Below, in pieces: positions 1-14,859 of a DNA stretch of 64,000 bases. The DNA is taken from the NCBI GenBank assembly GCA_003001795.1, contig PVNI01000011.1, forward strand, positions 1 through 64,000. Direction: 5' to 3'. Positions within the stretch are counted from its first letter, which is position 1; the number at the start of each line of letters is the position of its first letter. The stretch comes from Actinomadura viridilutea (lineage in GTDB: Bacteria; Actinomycetota; Actinomycetes; Streptosporangiales; Streptosporangiaceae). Under the pieces are notes generated by a model. That model was not told where the DNA came from, did no database searches, and saw nothing but the letters and a program-made list of their open reading frames with translations. Made by a program: the position numbers and the translations under genes.

Positions 1-135
1 CTCAACGTCGAGGTCCTCTCCAGCGACGGCATGTCCATCGAGATGCGCGACACCGACGAGGACGTCTTCCGCGCCGCGGAGGAGCTCGGCATCGACCTGT
101 CCCGGCGTGAGCCGAGCAGTGTCGAAGAGGTCTGA
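1..135 (+). CDS. rpoB: RNA polymerase beta subunit, C-terminal end (partial)
   Basis: The first 44 codons and stop read LNVEVLSSDGMSIEMRDTDE and continue to a C-terminus ending SVEEV, which matches the extreme C-terminus of actinobacterial RpoB. The 5' part lies outside the window. The stop is followed after 20 bases by rpoC in the same direction, the universal rpoB-rpoC order, so the two share a transcript. No catalytic region or rifampicin-site residue is visible in this fragment. Confidence 0.93.
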   Translation, partial: LNVEVLSSDGMSIEMRDTDEDVFRAAEELGIDLSRREPSSVEEV

Positions 136-155
136 TCAACTCAAGGGGAAAACTG

Positions 156-4028
<3,873 letters not shown>

Positions 4029-4093
4029 TCGGTCGGTCAGGGGACGCGCGGTCCGCCGCGCGCCCCTGAGCGGTCCGCCCTCTTAGCAGCGCG

Positions 4094-4125
4094 AAGGCCC
4101 CTTCCGAGCGATCGGAAGGGGCCTT
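4094..4125 (+). terminator. Intrinsic terminator after rpoC
   Basis: Perfect inverted repeat: AAGGCCCCTTCCG at 4094-4106 and its complement at 4113-4125, with a 6-nt loop (the outer loop bases A and T can also pair). Only a short T run follows. It lies 66 nt after the rpoC stop and ends the rpoBC transcript. Confidence 0.85.
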
Positions 4126-4746
4126 TCGCGTTCGCGGCGCACGCCCGCGCGCAGCGGCCACGGGGGCGACGCGCCGCCGTCTTCGAACGATCGGCGCGTG
4201 GTGGTGAAGCGGTGAGAGTCGAACCCGCCGTGCGACTCGGTGACCGCGAACGCCGTCGTCGCCGACCCGTCGGCGAACCGCGGCGGCCAGTGCTCCTTCT
4301 GCTCGGCCGTGCCGAACCGGGTGCGCGGTCACGGCGAGATCCCGGTTCGGGGTGCGCCCGGCCGTCGTCCGCTTTTATCGGCGCCGTGCGGGACTTTTCG
4401 GCGCCGTGCGGGCGCCCGGAGGCGGCGAGAGATGAGAAGATGGTCACGTTGCGCGCCCCGTCGTCGGCGGGCATGCGCACGGCCACGGACTCCGGGGCGC
4501 TGTTTGCTCGCGGCGCGGCGCCCCGGTTCCGCCAGGTCGCGGCGGTGCTCCGGTCGGCCGTCGCCCGCCGCCGGTGGCCGTGTGCGACGCCACTGCCACC
4601 ACGCGTGGCGGTGATTTGCGATAGAGCGGCCGATCGGGGCAGGCTGTGGGCGGAAAGACCCGGCGCGGGCCGATGGTCACGTCCGGGAGAAGGCAGGTCC
4701 GGGCGTGGTCAGGTCCGGGACGACGGCACCGAAGGAGCCCCCCACG
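4126..4746. other. Intergenic region rpoC to Pro/Gln-rich gene
   Basis: About 620 bases with no convincing gene; the open frames here are compositional. It contains a direct repeat: TCGGCGCCGTGCGGG at 4378-4392 and again at 4398-4412. The Shine-Dalgarno GAAGGAG for the next gene is at 4731-4737. A promoter for that gene must lie here, but I cannot place it with confidence. Confidence 0.5.
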
Positions 4747-6279
4747 ATGACCGAGCATGACGGCACGCAGGGACCGCAGCCGCCGTCGTCCGGCGAGGAC
4801 GAGGCGCCCGAGGCGCCGGGCGGGCGGCCCGACCGGCAGGAACCGTTGCGGCCGATGGGCGACCGGACGGTGGTGTTCGGCGCTCCGCAGCCCGCGCCGC
4901 CCGGCGGCGCCGGCGGTCGGCACGCCGCGCCCCAGCCCTCGGACCAGGGACCCCAGCAGCAGCCTCCCGTGCAGCCGCAGCAGGGCGGCACGCCGCCGCC
5001 CCCTCCGCCGACCATGGTGGAGCCCATGCAGCAGTTCGCGCAGGGGCAGGAGGCCGCGCAGGGGCAGTGGGGCCAGCCGCAGCAGCCGCCCCAGCAGGCG
5101 CCGTACGGGCAGTCGGCCCAGGGGCCCGGCGGGTTCACCCCGCCCCAGGAGCCGCCGCAGCCTCCCTTCGGCCAGCAGCCGCCGTACCCGCAGCAGCCGT
5201 ACACCCAGCAGGGTTACGGCCAGCAGGGCTACCCGCAGCAGGGGTACGGTCAGCAGGGCTACCCGCAGCAGCCCGCGCAGTCCCAGTTCGGCCAGCAGCA
5301 GGGCCAGCAGCCGGAGCAGCAGCAGGGTCAGCAGCAGGCGCCGTACAACCCCGCGCAGGACCTGTACTCTCCGCCGCCCGAGGTTCAGCAGGCGCAGCAG
5401 AAGCAGCAACAGCAGCAGGCGGACAGCGGTGAGGGCGCCGCGGACCGCACCTTGATCGTTCCAGGTCCGGGCACCGGCGTGCCCGAGGCCGACAAGCCGC
5501 GGCCCGCCGTCGACGACCAGGCCACCACGGCGTGGTCGCCCGGCACCGACATCCCGGTGGCGACCGGACCGGAGCGCAAGCCGTCGGAGCCGCAGGGCGA
5601 GCCGTGGCAGGCGCCGACGCCGCCGTCCACGCCCGAGCCCTGGCCGGCCCCCGGCGACCAGCAGGGCGTCGACGCCGACCGCACCATGACGGTGCCGCCG
5701 CCCGAGGCCGCCGGTGCGGGCGCCGCCTCCTCGGGCGAGGAGCCCCGGTACGGCGCGCCCCAGGGGCAGGAGCAGGCCGGCGGCGACGCGCAGGCGACGC
5801 AGGCGTTCGCCAACCCGCCCGGCGGCGGCAGCGAAGGCGCCACGCGCCTGGACCTCGGCCAGCAGCCGTGGGGGCAGCAGGCGCAGCAGGGCCAGCAGGG
5901 CTTCCCGCCGCAGGGGTACGGGCAGCCCGAGCAGCAGCAGTACGGCCAGCAGGCTCCGTACGGGCAGCAGCAGGGCGCCTTCGGGGGCCAGCCGCAGGCC
6001 CCCTACGGCCAGCCGGAAGGGCAGCAGCAGTACGGGCAGCCCGCGTACGGTCAGCAGCCGGGCCAGCCGGGCCAGTACGGCCAGCAGGCTCCCGCGCCGT
6101 ACGGGCAGCAGGCTCCGTACGGCCAGCAGCAGGGCGGCTACCCCGGATACGGCGCCGCCTCGCCCGCCGGCGGGTCCGGGGAGAAGAGCGGCAAGAACGG
6201 CAAGGTGCTGTACATCGCCGTCGGCGCCGTGGTCCTCGTGGTGCTCCTCGCGGTGATCTACCTGGCGTTCCTGCGGTGA
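4747..6279 (+). CDS. Pro/Gln-rich protein with one C-terminal membrane segment
   Basis: 510 aa, family not recognised. The ATG at 4747 has GAAGGAG 9 nt upstream; an upstream in-frame GTG at 4705 is less likely. Residues 1 to about 480 are low-complexity and disordered, rich in Gln, Pro, Gly and Tyr, with many YGQQ/QQGY-type repeats. One hydrophobic segment (VLYIAVGAVVLVVLLAVIYL) lies at the extreme C-terminus before a short FLR tail, so the long N-terminal part is expected in the cytoplasm (tail-anchor topology). Embedded in the disordered part are DRTVVFG, DRTLIVP, DRTMTVP and ATQAFA, all of the form Thr-x-x-hydrophobic. A scaffold or phospho-docking role is inference. The gene stands alone between the rpoBC and str operons. 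Confidence 0.8.
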   Translation: MTEHDGTQGPQPPSSGEDEAPEAPGGRPDRQEPLRPMGDRTVVFGAPQPAPPGGAGGRHAAPQPSDQGPQQQPPVQPQQGGTPPPPPPTMVEPMQQFAQGQEAAQGQWGQPQQPPQQAPYGQSAQGPGGFTPPQEPPQPPFGQQPPYPQQPYTQQGYGQQGYPQQGYGQQGYPQQPAQSQFGQQQGQQPEQQQGQQQAPYNPAQDLYSPPPEVQQAQQKQQQQQADSGEGAADRTLIVPGPGTGVPEADKPRPAVDDQATTAWSPGTDIPVATGPERKPSEPQGEPWQAPTPPSTPEPWPAPGDQQGVDADRTMTVPPPEAAGAGAASSGEEPRYGAPQGQEQAGGDAQATQAFANPPGGGSEGATRLDLGQQPWGQQAQQGQQGFPPQGYGQPEQQQYGQQAPYGQQQGAFGGQPQAPYGQPEGQQQYGQPAYGQQPGQPGQYGQQAPAPYGQQAPYGQQQGGYPGYGAASPAGGSGEKSGKNGKVLYIAVGAVVLVVLLAVIYLAFLR

Positions 6280-6348
6280 CCGATCCGGCCGAGCCCCGCG
6301 CCCGGTGACGGGCGCCGGGCGAGACCGCCCGCGGAAGGACGACCGCAG

Positions 6349-6380
6349 CCCCCGGAGTCCGCGCCAGGCGGACCCGGGGG
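6349..6380 (+). terminator. Possible terminator after the Pro/Gln-rich gene
   Basis: Arms 6349-6362 and 6368-6380 pair over 13 bp with one bulged A and a 5-nt loop. No T run follows, so this may be a weak or factor-assisted terminator. Confidence 0.5.
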
Positions 6381-6604
6381 TTGATGGGGTGCGGGACCGT
6401 GATGCGGAGGGCGAGCGCCCCCACCCTGGTCTTTTGCGAGCCGGTCGGTCAAAATGAACGCACGGGAACAACTCCCGGACGGTCGGACGTCTTAACTGCG
6501 GGCGGATGATTTCCGCCTCGCGGACGCCGCCGTACAAGTCACACCGGTTCCCAGCCCTCGGTGCTTGCGCCGAATGGGGTCGGCGCGGTAGTGCGGTACT
6601 CGCT

Positions 6605-6633
6605 TTGCACTTTGCTCCGCGGGTGGGTAACCT
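6605..6633 (+). promoter_or_regulatory. Candidate promoter of the str operon
   Basis: TTGCAC at 6605-6610, a 17-bp spacer, and TAACCT at 6628-6633. The spacing is ideal but the -10 matches the consensus only partly. It would give a leader of roughly 280 nt before rpsL. Confidence 0.4.
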
Positions 6634-6920
6634 CTTTCTTCGCGCCCGCCGGTGTGCGGGCCGAATCCGCGTGCGCTCCGGCAAGGCCCAGGTGCCAGGG
6701 CCGGCGCCGCGAATTTACTCCCCGGCTTGATTCGGCCCGGTTGGGCCGGGCGGTCACGTGTGGCCGAGCAGAGTGCGACACGCCCGACCGCGGGGGTCGG
6801 AGAGGTCGGGAAACCGGCAGGTCACAGCCTCGTCAGAGGTGGTGATGACGGGTCTCGCGCACGCGGGATCCAGCCCAGGAAGAACACTTACCGGCTCGGT
6901 ACGAGGAAGACGGAGACGCG

Positions 6921-7295
6921 GTGCCCACGATCCAGCAGCTGGTCCGCAAGGGCCGCCAGGACAAGGTGACCAAGAACAAGACGCCCGCGCTGAAGGGCAG
7001 CCCGCAGCGCCGAGGGGTCTGCACGCGCGTCTACACCACGACGCCCAAGAAGCCGAACTCCGCGCTTCGCAAGGTCGCTCGTGTCCGGCTGACCAGCGGG
7101 ATCGAGGTCACTGCCTACATCCCCGGCGTCGGCCACAACCTGCAGGAGCACTCCATCGTGCTCGTGCGCGGCGGCCGTGTGAAGGACCTCCCGGGCGTTC
7201 GGTACAAGATCATCCGCGGCTCGCTGGACACCCAGGGCGTGCGGAACCGCAAGCAGGCGCGCAGCCGCTACGGCGCGAAGAAGGAGAAGAGCTGA
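6921..7295 (+). CDS. rpsL: 30S ribosomal protein S12
   Basis: Decoding-centre protein of the small subunit, 124 aa, with a GTG start at 6921. The conserved TTTPKKPNSALRK and GVGHNLQEHS segments are intact. Lysines K43 and K88, where streptomycin-resistance substitutions usually occur, are wild type, so this gene gives no sign of streptomycin resistance. First gene of the str operon; its stop overlaps the rpsG start by one base. Confidence 0.99.
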   Translation: MPTIQQLVRKGRQDKVTKNKTPALKGSPQRRGVCTRVYTTTPKKPNSALRKVARVRLTSGIEVTAYIPGVGHNLQEHSIVLVRGGRVKDLPGVRYKIIRGSLDTQGVRNRKQARSRYGAKKEKS

Positions 7296-7765
7296 TGCCG
7301 CGCAAGGGCCCTGCTGGCAAGCGCCAGCTCATCGCCGACCCGGTGTACAACTCGCCGCTGGTCACCGCGCTGATCAACAAGGTGCTGCTGGACGGCAAGC
7401 GCTCGCTGGCCCAGCGCATCGTGTACGGCGCGCTCGAAGGCTGCCGCGAGAAGACCGGCAACGACCCGGTCGTCACGCTCAAGCGCGCGCTGGACAACGT
7501 CAAGCCGACCATCGAGGTCAAGAGCCGCCGCGTCGGCGGTGCGACCTACCAGGTGCCGGTGGAGGTGCGGCCCGCGCGCAGCACCACCCTGGCCCTGCGC
7601 TGGCTGGTGCAGTACGCCCGGCAGCGCCGTGAGAAGACCATGACCGAGCGGCTGATGAACGAGCTGCTCGACGCGAGCAACGGCCTCGGCGCTTCGGTGA
7701 AGAAGCGCGAGGACACCCACAAGATGGCGGAGTCCAACAAGGCGTTCGCCCATTACCGCTGGTGA
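7295..7765 (+). CDS. rpsG: 30S ribosomal protein S7
   Basis: Primary binding protein of the 16S 3' major domain, in the 30S head near the E site; 156 aa, the usual bacterial length. The ATG at 7295 overlaps the rpsL stop (TGATG), giving translational coupling. It starts MPRKGPAGKRQLIADPVYNS and ends AHYRW, as in other actinobacteria. In other bacteria S7 is the translational repressor of the str operon; whether this holds here cannot be judged from sequence. Confidence 0.99.
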   Translation: MPRKGPAGKRQLIADPVYNSPLVTALINKVLLDGKRSLAQRIVYGALEGCREKTGNDPVVTLKRALDNVKPTIEVKSRRVGGATYQVPVEVRPARSTTLALRWLVQYARQRREKTMTERLMNELLDASNGLGASVKKREDTHKMAESNKAFAHYRW

Positions 7766-7805
7766 CCCCGGTCACCGACCTACGACGACTTACGCGAGGA
7801 CGAGA

Positions 7806-9917
7806 GTGGCTACCAAGACCGGTGTAGACCTGGCCAAGGTCCGCAACATCGGGATCATGGCCCATATCGACGCGGGCAAGACCACGACGACCGAGCGGAT
7901 CCTGTACTACACGGGCATCAGCTACAAGATCGGCGAGGTCCACGACGGCGCCGCCACCATGGACTGGATGGAGCAGGAGCAGGAGCGGGGGATCACCATC
8001 ACCTCCGCCGCCACCACCTGCACCTGGCCGGTCGACAACGTCAAGCACACCATCAACATCATCGACACACCGGGCCACGTCGACTTCACCATCGAGGTGG
8101 AGCGCTCGCTTCGCGTGCTGGACGGCGCAGTGGCGGTCTTCGACGGTGTTGCGGGAGTCGAGCCGCAGTCCGAGACCGTCTGGCGTCAGGCCGACCGCTA
8201 CGGCGTCCCGCGGATCTGCTTCGTCAACAAGATGGACCGCGTCGGCGCCGAGTTCCACCGCTGCGTCGACATGATCAGGGACCGCCTCCAGGCCACCCCG
8301 CTGGCCATGCAGCTGCCGGTCGGGGCCGAGGCGGACTTCAAGGGCGTCATCGACCTGGTCACGATGAAGGCCCTGCTGTGGAACGACGAGGCCAAGCTCG
8401 GCGAGATGTACGACGTCGTCGACATCCCCGACACCCACGTCGAGGCGGCGCGAGAGTGGCACGACAAGCTCGTCGAGACGCTCGCCGAGAACGACGACGA
8501 GATCATGGAGCTGTACCTGGAGGGCAACGAGCCCACCGTGGAGCAGCTCTACCCGGCCATCCGGCGCGCCACCATCGCCGGCAAGGTGACCCCGGTGCTG
8601 TGCGGCACCGCCTTCAAGAACAAGGGCGTGCAGCCGCTGCTGGACGCGATCGTGCGGTACCTGCCCTCGCCGCTGGACGTGGAGGCCATCGAGGGCCACG
8701 CGATGCGGGACGAGGAGACCCAGCTGGCGCGCAAGCCCAGCGAGGACGAGCCGTTCGCCGCGCTGGCCTTCAAGATCGCCTCTGACCCGCACCTGGGCAA
8801 GCTGACCTTCATCCGCGTCTACTCGGGCGTGCTGGAGTCCGGCTCCCAGGTCCTGAACTCCGTCAAGGAGCGCAAGGAGCGGGTCGGCAAGATCTACCGG
8901 ATGCACGCCAACAAGCGCGAGGAGATCGACCGCGTCGGCGCCGGCGACATCGTCGCGGTGATGGGCCTCAAGCAGACCACCACCGGCGAGACGCTGTGCG
9001 ACGAGCGCGAGCCCATCGTCCTGGAGTCGATGAGCTTCCCCGCGCCGGTCATCCACGTGGCGATCGAGCCGAAGACCAAGGCCGACCAGCAGAAGCTGTC
9101 CACGGCGATCCAGCGGCTGGCCGAGGAGGACCCCTCCTTCCAGGTCCGCACCGACGAGGACACCGGCCAGACCGTGATCTCCGGCATGGGCGAGCTGCAC
9201 CTGGAGATCCTGGTCGACCGCATGAAGCGGGAGTTCAAGGTCGACGCCAACGTCGGCAAGCCCCAGGTGGCCTACCGCGAGACGATCACCAAGAAGGTCG
9301 AGCGCGTCGAGTACACCCACAAGAAGCAGACCGGTGGCGCCGGCCAGTTCGGCCGGGTCATCATCGACTTGGAGCCGTTGGGCGAGGGCAACGACGGCTA
9401 CGAGTTCGAGAACAAGATCACCGGTGGGCGCATCCCGCGCGAGTACATCCCGTCGGTGGACGCCGGATGCCAGGAGGCCGCCGAGTTCGGCGTGCTGGCC
9501 GGCTACCCCATGGTGGGGGTGAAGGTCACCCTGCAGGACGGCGCCTACCACGAGGTCGACTCCTCGGAGATGGCCTTCAAGGTCGCCGGTTCCATGGCGT
9601 TCAAGGAGGCCGCCAGGCGGGCGGCGCCGACGCTGCTGGAGCCGCTGATGGCCGTCGAGGTCACCACGCCCGAGGAGAACATGGGCGACGTCATCGGCGA
9701 CCTCAACAGCCGCCGCGGGCAGGTCCAGTCGATGGACGAGCGCGCGGGGATGCGGGTCGTCAGGGCGCTCGTCCCCCTCTCGGAGATGTTCGGCTACGTG
9801 GGCGACCTGCGCAGCAAGACCCAGGGCCGGGCGGTCTTCACGATGCAGTTCGACTCCTACGCGGAGGTGCCCAGCAACGTCGCGCAGGAGATCATCGCCA
9901 AGGCGAGGGGCGAGTAG
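7806..9917 (+). CDS. fusA: Elongation factor G
   Basis: Ribosomal translocase and recycling GTPase, 703 aa, with a GTG start at 7806. GTPase motifs: P-loop AHIDAGKTT (K25, T26), switch I RGIT (61-64), DTPGH (D87-H91) and NKMD (141-144). The five-domain length is complete and no fusidic-acid-type change was evident on reading. It follows rpsG after 40 bases and precedes tuf, the standard str order. A second EF-G paralogue elsewhere in the genome is possible, but this one is the canonical str-operon copy. Confidence 0.99.
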   Translation: MATKTGVDLAKVRNIGIMAHIDAGKTTTTERILYYTGISYKIGEVHDGAATMDWMEQEQERGITITSAATTCTWPVDNVKHTINIIDTPGHVDFTIEVERSLRVLDGAVAVFDGVAGVEPQSETVWRQADRYGVPRICFVNKMDRVGAEFHRCVDMIRDRLQATPLAMQLPVGAEADFKGVIDLVTMKALLWNDEAKLGEMYDVVDIPDTHVEAAREWHDKLVETLAENDDEIMELYLEGNEPTVEQLYPAIRRATIAGKVTPVLCGTAFKNKGVQPLLDAIVRYLPSPLDVEAIEGHAMRDEETQLARKPSEDEPFAALAFKIASDPHLGKLTFIRVYSGVLESGSQVLNSVKERKERVGKIYRMHANKREEIDRVGAGDIVAVMGLKQTTTGETLCDEREPIVLESMSFPAPVIHVAIEPKTKADQQKLSTAIQRLAEEDPSFQVRTDEDTGQTVISGMGELHLEILVDRMKREFKVDANVGKPQVAYRETITKKVERVEYTHKKQTGGAGQFGRVIIDLEPLGEGNDGYEFENKITGGRIPREYIPSVDAGCQEAAEFGVLAGYPMVGVKVTLQDGAYHEVDSSEMAFKVAGSMAFKEAARRAAPTLLEPLMAVEVTTPEENMGDVIGDLNSRRGQVQSMDERAGMRVVRALVPLSEMFGYVGDLRSKTQGRAVFTMQFDSYAEVPSNVAQEIIAKARGE

Positions 9918-9995
9918 CACCCGAGCCCGAGGCCACCAGCCAGCAGCATCAGGCGGCCGGTCCAGCCGGCCGAGGATCGCAACAAGGAGCAACCA

Positions 9996-11189
<1,194 letters not shown>

Positions 11190-11237
11190 CACCACTCGTC
11201 GCGCGGCGGCCCGGCCGCGGACCCCCGTCACCGGGGG

Positions 11238-11260
11238 GCCCGGGGGCCCGTCCCCCGGGC
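11238..11260 (+). terminator. Hairpin between tuf and rpsJ
   Basis: GCCCGGGGG at 11238-11246 pairs perfectly with CCCCCGGGC at 11252-11260 across a 5-nt loop. An overlapping upstream C-run (11222-11226) could pair with the same G-run, so alternative folds exist. No T tail. It may end or attenuate str transcription before the S10 cluster. Confidence 0.5.
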
Positions 11261-11366
11261 AGGAACCACGCCGGGCCGCCGCGTCACGACTCCACCGATC
11301 CCCACGCACGTGGGGGTGGACCAGACACACTCAGCGGCACTACCAGCAAAGGACACCGAGGCCACC

Positions 11367-11675
11367 ATGGCGGGACAGAAGATCCGCATCCGGCTCAAGG
11401 CCTACGACCACGAGGTCATCGACACCTCCGCGAAGAAGATCGTTGAGACGGTGACGCGGACGGGCGCCAAGGTCGCGGGCCCGGTGCCGCTGCCGACCGA
11501 GAAGAACGTGTACTGCGTCATCCGCTCGCCGCACAAGTACAAGGACTCGCGCGAGCACTTCGAGATGCGCACGCACAAGCGGCTGATCGACATCATCGAT
11601 CCCACGCCCAAGACGGTCGACTCGCTGATGCGGCTCGACCTTCCGGCCGGCGTTGACATCGAGATCAAGCTCTGA
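11367..11675 (+). CDS. rpsJ: 30S ribosomal protein S10
   Basis: 30S head protein and, as NusE, partner in antitermination complexes; 102 aa. The ATG at 11367 gives MAGQKIRIRLKAYDH, the conserved N-terminus; the longer open frame from 11310 adds 19 residues not seen in the family. First gene of the S10 cluster, 177 bases after tuf, so its promoter or read-through signals lie in that gap. Confidence 0.98.
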   Translation: MAGQKIRIRLKAYDHEVIDTSAKKIVETVTRTGAKVAGPVPLPTEKNVYCVIRSPHKYKDSREHFEMRTHKRLIDIIDPTPKTVDSLMRLDLPAGVDIEIKL

Positions 11676-11689
11676 GGGACGCACCGAAG

Positions 11690-12340
11690 ATGAGTAGGAC
11701 AAGGAAGGGCGTCCTGGGCGAGAAGCTCGGCATGACCCAGGTCTTCGACGATGAGGGCCGGATCGTTCCGGTGACCGTCGTCCAGGCCGGGCCGTGCGTC
11801 GTCACCCAGATCCGCACCCAGGACAAGGACGGCTACAGCGCCGTGCAGCTGGGGTACGGCCAGATCGACCCGCGCAAGGTGAACAAGCCGCGCGCCGGGC
11901 ACTTCGAGAAGGCCGGCGTGACCCCCCGCCGCTACCTGGCCGAGATCCGGACCGACGACGCCTCCGAGTACGAACTCGGCCAGGAGATCACTGTCTCGGT
12001 CTTCGAGGCCGGGCAGAAGGTCGACGTCACCGGCACCAGCAAGGGCAAGGGCACCGCGGGTGTGATGAAGCGTCACGGCTTCGGCGGCCTGGGCGCCTCG
12101 CACGGTACCCAGCGCAAGCACCGCTCGCCGGGCTCGATCGGCGGCTGCGCGACCCCCGGTCGCGTCTTCAAGGGCCTCCGCATGGCGGGGCGGCACGGCA
12201 ACGCCCGGACCACCGTGCAGAACCTGACCATCCACGCCATCGATCCGGAGAAGAACCTGCTGCTCATCAAGGGCGCGGTTCCCGGTCCGAACGGCGGCCT
12301 GGTCATGGTGCGCGACGCAGTGAAGGGAGCGGGCAAGTGA
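11690..12340 (+). CDS. rplC: 50S ribosomal protein L3
   Basis: Early-assembly protein whose extended loop reaches the peptidyl transferase centre; 216 aa, ATG at 11690. It begins MSRTRKGVLGEKLGMTQVFD; the central loop RKHRSPGSIGGCATPGRVF lies around residues 144-162 and is family-typical. It follows rpsJ by 14 bases and overlaps rplD by 4 bases (GTGA). Confidence 0.99.
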   Translation: MSRTRKGVLGEKLGMTQVFDDEGRIVPVTVVQAGPCVVTQIRTQDKDGYSAVQLGYGQIDPRKVNKPRAGHFEKAGVTPRRYLAEIRTDDASEYELGQEITVSVFEAGQKVDVTGTSKGKGTAGVMKRHGFGGLGASHGTQRKHRSPGSIGGCATPGRVFKGLRMAGRHGNARTTVQNLTIHAIDPEKNLLLIKGAVPGPNGGLVMVRDAVKGAGK

Positions 12341-12987
12341 CCAGCAAGCTGGACGTCGACCTGCCTGCCGAGATCTTCGACGCCAAGACCAACGTGCCGC
12401 TGATCCACCAGGTCGTGGTGGCGCAGCAGGCCGCGGCGCGGCAGGGCACCCACGCCACCAAGACCCGCGGCGACGTGCGCGGCGGCGGCAAGAAGCCGTA
12501 CCGGCAGAAGGGCACCGGCCGGGCCCGCCAGGGCTCGACGCGGGCCCCGCAGTTCGTCGGCGGCGGCACCGTCCACGGCCCGCAGCCGCGGGACTACACC
12601 CAGCGGACCCCGAAGAAGATGAAGGCCGCCGCGCTGCGCGGCGCCCTGTCGGACCGGGCCCGCCACGGCCGCGTCCACGTGGTCGACCACCTCATCGAGG
12701 GCGACACGCCCAAGACCAAGACCGCGCTGGCCGCGCTGCGCAGCGTGACCGACGCCAAGCGGGTCCTGGTGGTCCTGGACCGCGACGACGAGGTCACCTG
12801 GAAGAGCCTGCGCAACGAGCCCAGCGTCCACCTTTTGGTGTCCGACCAGCTCAACACCTACGACGTGCTGGTGAACGACGACGTGGTCTTCACGAAGGCC
12901 GCGTACGACGAGTTCATCGCACGCGCGACCAAGAAGACCAGCGCTTCCCGCAACGGCGGGGGTGCTTCGGAGGCGGTGGACCAGTGA
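12337..12987 (+). CDS. rplD: 50S ribosomal protein L4
   Basis: Lines the narrowest part of the peptide exit tunnel; 216 aa. The GTG at 12337 overlaps the rplC stop (GTGA), which decides the start over the longer frame that runs back to 11794. The tunnel loop around KPYRQKGTGRARQGSTRAP is intact. A short Ser/Gly-rich tail (about the last 20 residues) is actinobacterial style. In Gammaproteobacteria L4 autoregulates its operon; no such leader is recognised here. Confidence 0.98.
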   Translation: MTSKLDVDLPAEIFDAKTNVPLIHQVVVAQQAAARQGTHATKTRGDVRGGGKKPYRQKGTGRARQGSTRAPQFVGGGTVHGPQPRDYTQRTPKKMKAAALRGALSDRARHGRVHVVDHLIEGDTPKTKTALAALRSVTDAKRVLVVLDRDDEVTWKSLRNEPSVHLLVSDQLNTYDVLVNDDVVFTKAAYDEFIARATKKTSASRNGGGASEAVDQ

Positions 12988-13283
12988 ACAAGATCGCCGA
13001 TCCTCGCGACATCATCATCGCGCCGGTCGTCTCGGAGAAGAGCTACGGGCTGCTGGACGAGAACAAGTACACGTTCATCGTCCGCCCGGACGCCAACAAG
13101 ACGCAGATCAAGCAGGCCGTGGAAGAGGTGTTCAACGTCAAGGTGACGAACGTGAACACCCTGAACCGGCCGGGCAAGCGCAAGCGCACGCGGTACGGCT
13201 GGGGCAAGCGCAAGGACACCAAGCGCGCCATCGTCAGCCTCGCCGAGGGCGACCGGATCGACATCTTCGGGACGCCGGCCTGA
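12984..13283 (+). CDS. rplW: 50S ribosomal protein L23
   Basis: Sits at the tunnel exit and is the docking site for trigger factor and SRP; 99 aa. The GTG start at 12984 overlaps the rplD stop by 4 bases. It contains the usual PVVSEKSYGLLDENKYTF strand/helix and the basic GKRKRTRYGWGKRKDTKRA loop. Family-typical length. Confidence 0.98.
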   Translation: MNKIADPRDIIIAPVVSEKSYGLLDENKYTFIVRPDANKTQIKQAVEEVFNVKVTNVNTLNRPGKRKRTRYGWGKRKDTKRAIVSLAEGDRIDIFGTPA

Positions 13284-13324
13284 CGGCCGGGGCCGCCGGA
13301 GCAGACAAGGGATGAACGAAAGAG

Positions 13325-14158
<834 letters not shown>

Positions 14159-14170
14159 GAGTCGCTGGTC

Positions 14171-14452
14171 ATGCCACGTAGCCTTAAGAAGGGCCCCTTC
14201 GTGGACGACCACCTTCTGAAGAAGGTGGAGGAGCAGAACGAGAAGGGGACCAAGAACGTCATCAAGACGTGGTCGCGGCGCTCCATGATCATTCCCGAGA
14301 TGATCGGGCACACGATCGCGGTGCACGACGGCCGCAAGCACGTCCCGGTGTTCATCACCGAGGCCATGGTGGGGCACAAGCTCGGCGAGTTCGCGCCGAC
14401 GCGCACGTTCCGCAGCCACGTCAAGGAAGACCGCCGCAGCCGTCGCGGCTGA
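14171..14452 (+). CDS. rpsS: 30S ribosomal protein S19
   Basis: 30S head protein near the A-site tRNA that contacts S13; 93 aa, ATG at 14171, 12 bases after rplB. It begins MPRSLKKGPFVDDHLLKKV and ends in a basic, disordered tail (VKEDRRSRRG). Complete and family-typical. Confidence 0.98.
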   Translation: MPRSLKKGPFVDDHLLKKVEEQNEKGTKNVIKTWSRRSMIIPEMIGHTIAVHDGRKHVPVFITEAMVGHKLGEFAPTRTFRSHVKEDRRSRRG

Positions 14453-14484
14453 GCACCGGCAGATAACGGAGAGAGGAACTAGCG

Positions 14485-14859
14485 ATGGAAGCCAGGGCCC
14501 AGGCGCGGTACATCCGCGTCACGCCCAGGAAGGCCCGCCGCGTGGTGGACCTCATCCGCGGCCTGCCGGCCACGGAGGCTCAGGCGGTGCTGCGGTTCGC
14601 CCCTCAGGCTGCGAGTGAGCCGGTGGGCAAGGTGCTGGCGAGCGCCATCGCCAACGCCGAGCACAACTTCAAGCTCGACACCGACACGCTGGTCGTGAGC
14701 CGCGCGTGGGTGGACGAGGGGCCGACCCTGAAGCGTTTCCGGCCCCGCGCCCAGGGCCGGGCTTACCGCATCAACAAGCGCACGAGCCACATCACCGTGG
14801 TGCTGGAGCCGCGTGACGAGGCTTCGGCGGGCGGCAGGAAGCAGAGGAGGGCCCGGTAG
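14485..14859 (+). CDS. rplV: 50S ribosomal protein L22
   Basis: Binds all six 23S domains; its hairpin lines the exit tunnel near the macrolide site. 124 aa, ATG at 14485. The beta-hairpin region RFRPRAQGRAYRINKRTSH is intact. The stop codon overlaps the rpsC start by one base. Confidence 0.98.
   Translation: MEARAQARYIRVTPRKARRVVDLIRGLPATEAQAVLRFAPQAASEPVGKVLASAIANAEHNFKLDTDTLVVSRAWVDEGPTLKRFRPRAQGRAYRINKRTSHITVVLEPRDEASAGGRKQRRAR

Larger units (their letters stand above)
6280..6920. other. Intergenic/leader region upstream of rpsL
   Basis: About 640 bases without a supported gene. It holds a terminator-like hairpin at 6349-6380, a candidate promoter at 6605-6633, and a small hairpin around 6734-6750 in the presumed rpsL leader. 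The middle part (about 6420-6640) is less GC-rich than its surroundings, as expected of a promoter region. Confidence 0.5.

Noticed and set aside
4212..4760. Possible gene in the rpoC downstream gap
   Set aside because: Composition only; no Shine-Dalgarno, no recognisable segment, and it overlaps the real ATG at 4747 in another frame.
6921..7295. Streptomycin-resistance allele of rpsL
   Set aside because: K43 and K88 are both wild type.
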